DNA of 64,000 nucleotides, taken from contig BGKB01000015.1 of assembly GCA_003116975.1 (NCBI GenBank), forward strand, positions 62,001 to 126,000, read 5' to 3'. Of this stretch, positions 61,947 to 64,000 are shown in pieces. Within the stretch, counting starts at the first letter, position 1. Every line of letters begins with the position of its first letter. This DNA comes from Aurantiochytrium sp. KH105 (taxonomy: Eukaryota; Sar; Bigyra; Thraustochytrida; Thraustochytriidae). The notes beneath the pieces are model-generated. The model saw only the letters and a program-made list of their open reading frames with translations, made no database searches and was not told the DNA's origin. The translations under genes were made by a program, and so were the position numbers.

Positions 61947-63491
61947 ATGGGCGGCTCGAACAGCAAGGCCCTTGAGGGCCAAGTCGCGGTGATCGGTCTC
62001 GACGGCGCGGGTAAATCAACAATCGTCAATGCTCTCTCTGGCAGAGAAGACCGCAAAGTTGTGCCAACGGTCGGCGTTAATCAGCCGCGCATCGTGGCAA
62101 CCGCGGCCCTGGACCTGAAATTGTTTGATCTGGGTGGTAGCGAATCATTCCGCAAAGCCTGGGTTGATCGTCTCAAGCGATCACACGCAGTGATCTTTGT
62201 TATTGACACGAGTAATGTACGCCGAATGATCGAAGTCCGCGATGAGTTTGCTGCCTTTCTCAACGCCGATACCCTGGCCGGTAAGCCAGTTTTAATTTTC
62301 GCCAACAAGGAAGATACATGCGCAGCACCCGTCAACGAAATTGAAAAAATGCTCAGACTTCTCGACGAGACGACGCTCGGTGCCAGCAATTGGCGCATTA
62401 TTCCTTGCATCGGGGCCAAGGCATGCAACGCCGACAGGGTTGATCCCCGGCTCATGGACGGTATTCGTTGGCTTGCGGCAGAGGTTCTCCCCAAGTGGAA
62501 AGCTCTCGATGATGTCGTTTCTAGCTCTCTCAAGGTGCTTCAAAAGAGGTGGAAGTCCGAAGAATTGGCAAACAAAAAGTCTGTCGCGGAGAAGAAACGT
62601 CAGCGGCGCAAAAACGAAAAGAAAGGCAATCCGCAAGGCTCCAAAAGTAGCGCCACCGTGGCGCCCCTCAACGCGGCTGCCAGGCCAGCGCCCTCGGCGG
62701 TCCTTTGCCAAAACAAGCTTGTTCAGGGCAACGAGCGCGTGCCTTGCTCCAACGAGGCAACGCAACGATCGGGCCTTACAGGTTGGAGACCATTCTGCGA
62801 CTCGTGCGTCGACAGTCTGCACGAAGAGCAAAATATGCCTGCACAGGAACGGGTCCCCTCGCGACTCGAGCTTGTCGCTCAGCAGCAGCACGAGGTCACC
62901 AAACCTCAAGCACAAGATCCGCAAGCCAAGCCAATGCAACAGTCCATGCAGCAGATGCAGACGCAACAGTCAGCGCCCCAAATGCAGGTTATCCCTGGCC
63001 AGCAGCTTGGGTCGCCAACCTCGCCGAGCTCACCTGGCGCAATGTCCGTGCAAGCTGACAATGAGGACCCTGAGGAACGCAAGCGCAGGAAAAAGGAAAA
63101 GAAGGAACGCAAGCGCAGGAAGAAGCTGCGCAAGAGATACCGCAACGCCTCCTTTGCCTTGGGTCAACAAGTTTATGCCAACTTTTACGACAAGGACCGC
63201 TGGTTCCCGGGCAAGGTAAAGTGGATGCATCCGGATGGCACATACCAAGTCGCCTACGATGATGGAGACGTTGAGGAGCACGTTGAGCCATACAACATGC
63301 TTCCGGTGAACGGCCGCATCATCACACCTGGAGCCCGCGTCGAAGTGTCTTATAAGGGATCAGGGCGCTTCTTTACGGGAACTATTAGTGCTATCAACGA
63401 GGATGGCCTCACATACCAGGTGGCCTATGATGATGGTGACAAGGAAACAGCTGCACAAGCCTGGTGGATCCGTTTGTTAGAGAAAGAATAA
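61947..63491 (+). CDS. Arf-like GTPase fused to a Cys cluster and two Tudor-like domains
   Basis: Predicted 514 residues, ATG 61947. MGGSNSK is a likely N-myristoylation start (Gly2, Ser/Lys context). The GTPase domain (about 10-190) has GLDGAGKST (17-25), PTVGV (switch I Thr41), DLGGSE (61-66), NKED (about 120) and CIGAKA. The Arf catalytic Gln after DxGG is Ser here, so intrinsic GTPase activity is probably low, as in ARL13B-type proteins. A basic coiled stretch follows, then a four-Cys cluster (CQNKL...VPCSN...FCDSC, about 253-290), a Gln-rich linker and a Lys/Arg-rich segment. Two Tudor-like beta-barrels end the protein (about 400-452 and 458-508), each with a TYQVAYDDGD strand. Tudor folds bind methylated Lys/Arg. 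The combination suggests a GTP switch linked to a methyl-mark reader; that is inference. Confidence 0.85.
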   Translation: MGGSNSKALEGQVAVIGLDGAGKSTIVNALSGREDRKVVPTVGVNQPRIVATAALDLKLFDLGGSESFRKAWVDRLKRSHAVIFVIDTSNVRRMIEVRDEFAAFLNADTLAGKPVLIFANKEDTCAAPVNEIEKMLRLLDETTLGASNWRIIPCIGAKACNADRVDPRLMDGIRWLAAEVLPKWKALDDVVSSSLKVLQKRWKSEELANKKSVAEKKRQRRKNEKKGNPQGSKSSATVAPLNAAARPAPSAVLCQNKLVQGNERVPCSNEATQRSGLTGWRPFCDSCVDSLHEEQNMPAQERVPSRLELVAQQQHEVTKPQAQDPQAKPMQQSMQQMQTQQSAPQMQVIPGQQLGSPTSPSSPGAMSVQADNEDPEERKRRKKEKKERKRRKKLRKRYRNASFALGQQVYANFYDKDRWFPGKVKWMHPDGTYQVAYDDGDVEEHVEPYNMLPVNGRIITPGARVEVSYKGSGRFFTGTISAINEDGLTYQVAYDDGDKETAAQAWWIRLLEKE

Positions 63492-63835
63492 CGATCGTAT
63501 TGAGTTGTGGATTTCAGCATTGGTATACGATTCTGTCCTGGTGGCGAATTTTTTTTTGCTCCAAGACCAAAGAACTTGACAAAGTATACGCCGACCAAAT
63601 CGGAATTCAAAAGAAACAAGCAAAAGGAGAAAGGAAATTCTATCCACAGCAATGGTGCGGATCGGCAAACAATAATTTACTTTTGTAGGTGCTGCTCCGC
63701 GAAACCGGGTGACGAGGGAGAACTTCACGAATGATGCTGTGTATATGATCGATCCTCTCTCGTTCGTTCTCCTCGCTCACTCGCTATAAAAGCAAATGAC
63801 TTTGATTTGGAAATACGAAAGCTATGCGTCTAGTT
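63492..63835. other. Terminal spacer
   Basis: No gene-like frame. A TATAAAA element at about 63785 lies between two genes that converge here, so it is unlikely to be a promoter. Confidence 0.4.
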
Positions 63836-64000
63836 TCACAACAGAGATGGGCAAGGTTTTGTTCCAAAGCGGCCGCCCAGGTAGACAAAGTACTCGAGGT
63901 CTGCAAAGTCGTTCCGTCCGTGCGACACACGATTGACGGCACACAACGGCATCGGCGATGGAGACAGTGACGACTGCACGCATGGCGCAACGCCTGGCGC
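63836..64000 (-). CDS. C-terminal end of an unidentified protein, cut by the window edge
   Basis: A minus-strand frame enters from the right edge and runs 54 codons to a TGA at 63836-63838. The text is protein-like: LCAVNRVSHGRNDFADLEYFVYLGGRFG, with mixed aromatic, charged and small residues, unlike the other two frames, which are Cys/Arg- or Ser-rich. No family can be named from this piece. If real it is convergent with the Arl-Tudor gene, about 345 bp apart. Confidence 0.4.
   Translation of the reverse strand, partial: APGVAPCVQSSLSPSPMPLCAVNRVSHGRNDFADLEYFVYLGGRFGTKPCPSLL

Overview
The window looks like nuclear DNA from a GC-rich, intron-poor, gene-compact protist. A labyrinthulomycete (thraustochytrid-type stramenopile) is my best guess from gene content and style; this is inference and no marker gene proves it. 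It is clearly eukaryotic: it carries a TFIIH subunit (MAT1), a COP9 signalosome subunit (CSN6), Myb and bZIP factors, a ciliary-type coiled-coil protein and spliced genes. The three introns I can place all start GTACGT and end AG, and two carry CTAAC near the 3' end. Eighteen protein genes are supported to different degrees, plus one fragment cut by the right edge. All coordinates come from reading the sequence by eye; no alignment or search was run.

Layout. 1-9.1 kb: membrane-anchored CRAL-TRIO protein (+), CHK-like small-molecule kinase (-), CFAP157-like coiled-coil protein (+), and a factor with bZIP, C2H2 and a second bZIP (-). 9.1-14.5 kb: GC-rich spacer, an 18-bp minisatellite, a small ankyrin protein (-) and three copies of a 193-bp repeat. 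14.6-17.9 kb: WD40 + Roc-COR GTPase + TIR, broken by apparent frameshifts. 18.9-26.5 kb: DegT-family aminotransferase (+, 3 exons), MAT1 (-), CSN6 (+, 2 exons), and a three-repeat Myb protein (-) beside a tandem array. 26.5-37.2 kb: about 10.8 kb with no recognisable gene, dense in tetra- and pentanucleotide repeats. 37.2-45.2 kb: one 2658-residue protein joining a circularly permuted SF2 helicase-like module to a TAGT/GREB1-like glycosyltransferase module. 45.2-48.5 kb: repeats and a gene remnant. 48.6-50.2 kb: a second three-repeat Myb protein. 50.2-56.7 kb: another repeat-laden gene-free stretch. 56.7-64 kb: dihydropteridine reductase (-), SLC35F5-like transporter (+), an orphan helical protein (-), an Arf-like GTPase fused to two Tudor-like domains (+), and a cut-off C-terminus (-).

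How it fits together. There is no operon. Genes alternate strand, giving convergent 3' ends and short divergent promoters (for example MAT1/CSN6, 382 bp). The three transcription-factor genes sit next to the longest repeat-rich upstream stretches. Several tandem arrays are made from, or abut, gene ends. The strongest candidates for new biology are the helicase-glycosyltransferase giant, the WD40-Roc-COR-TIR protein, the Arl-Tudor fusion, the double-bZIP/zinc-finger factor, and a 21-bp-phased CACTTGC element seen in two separate intergenic regions.
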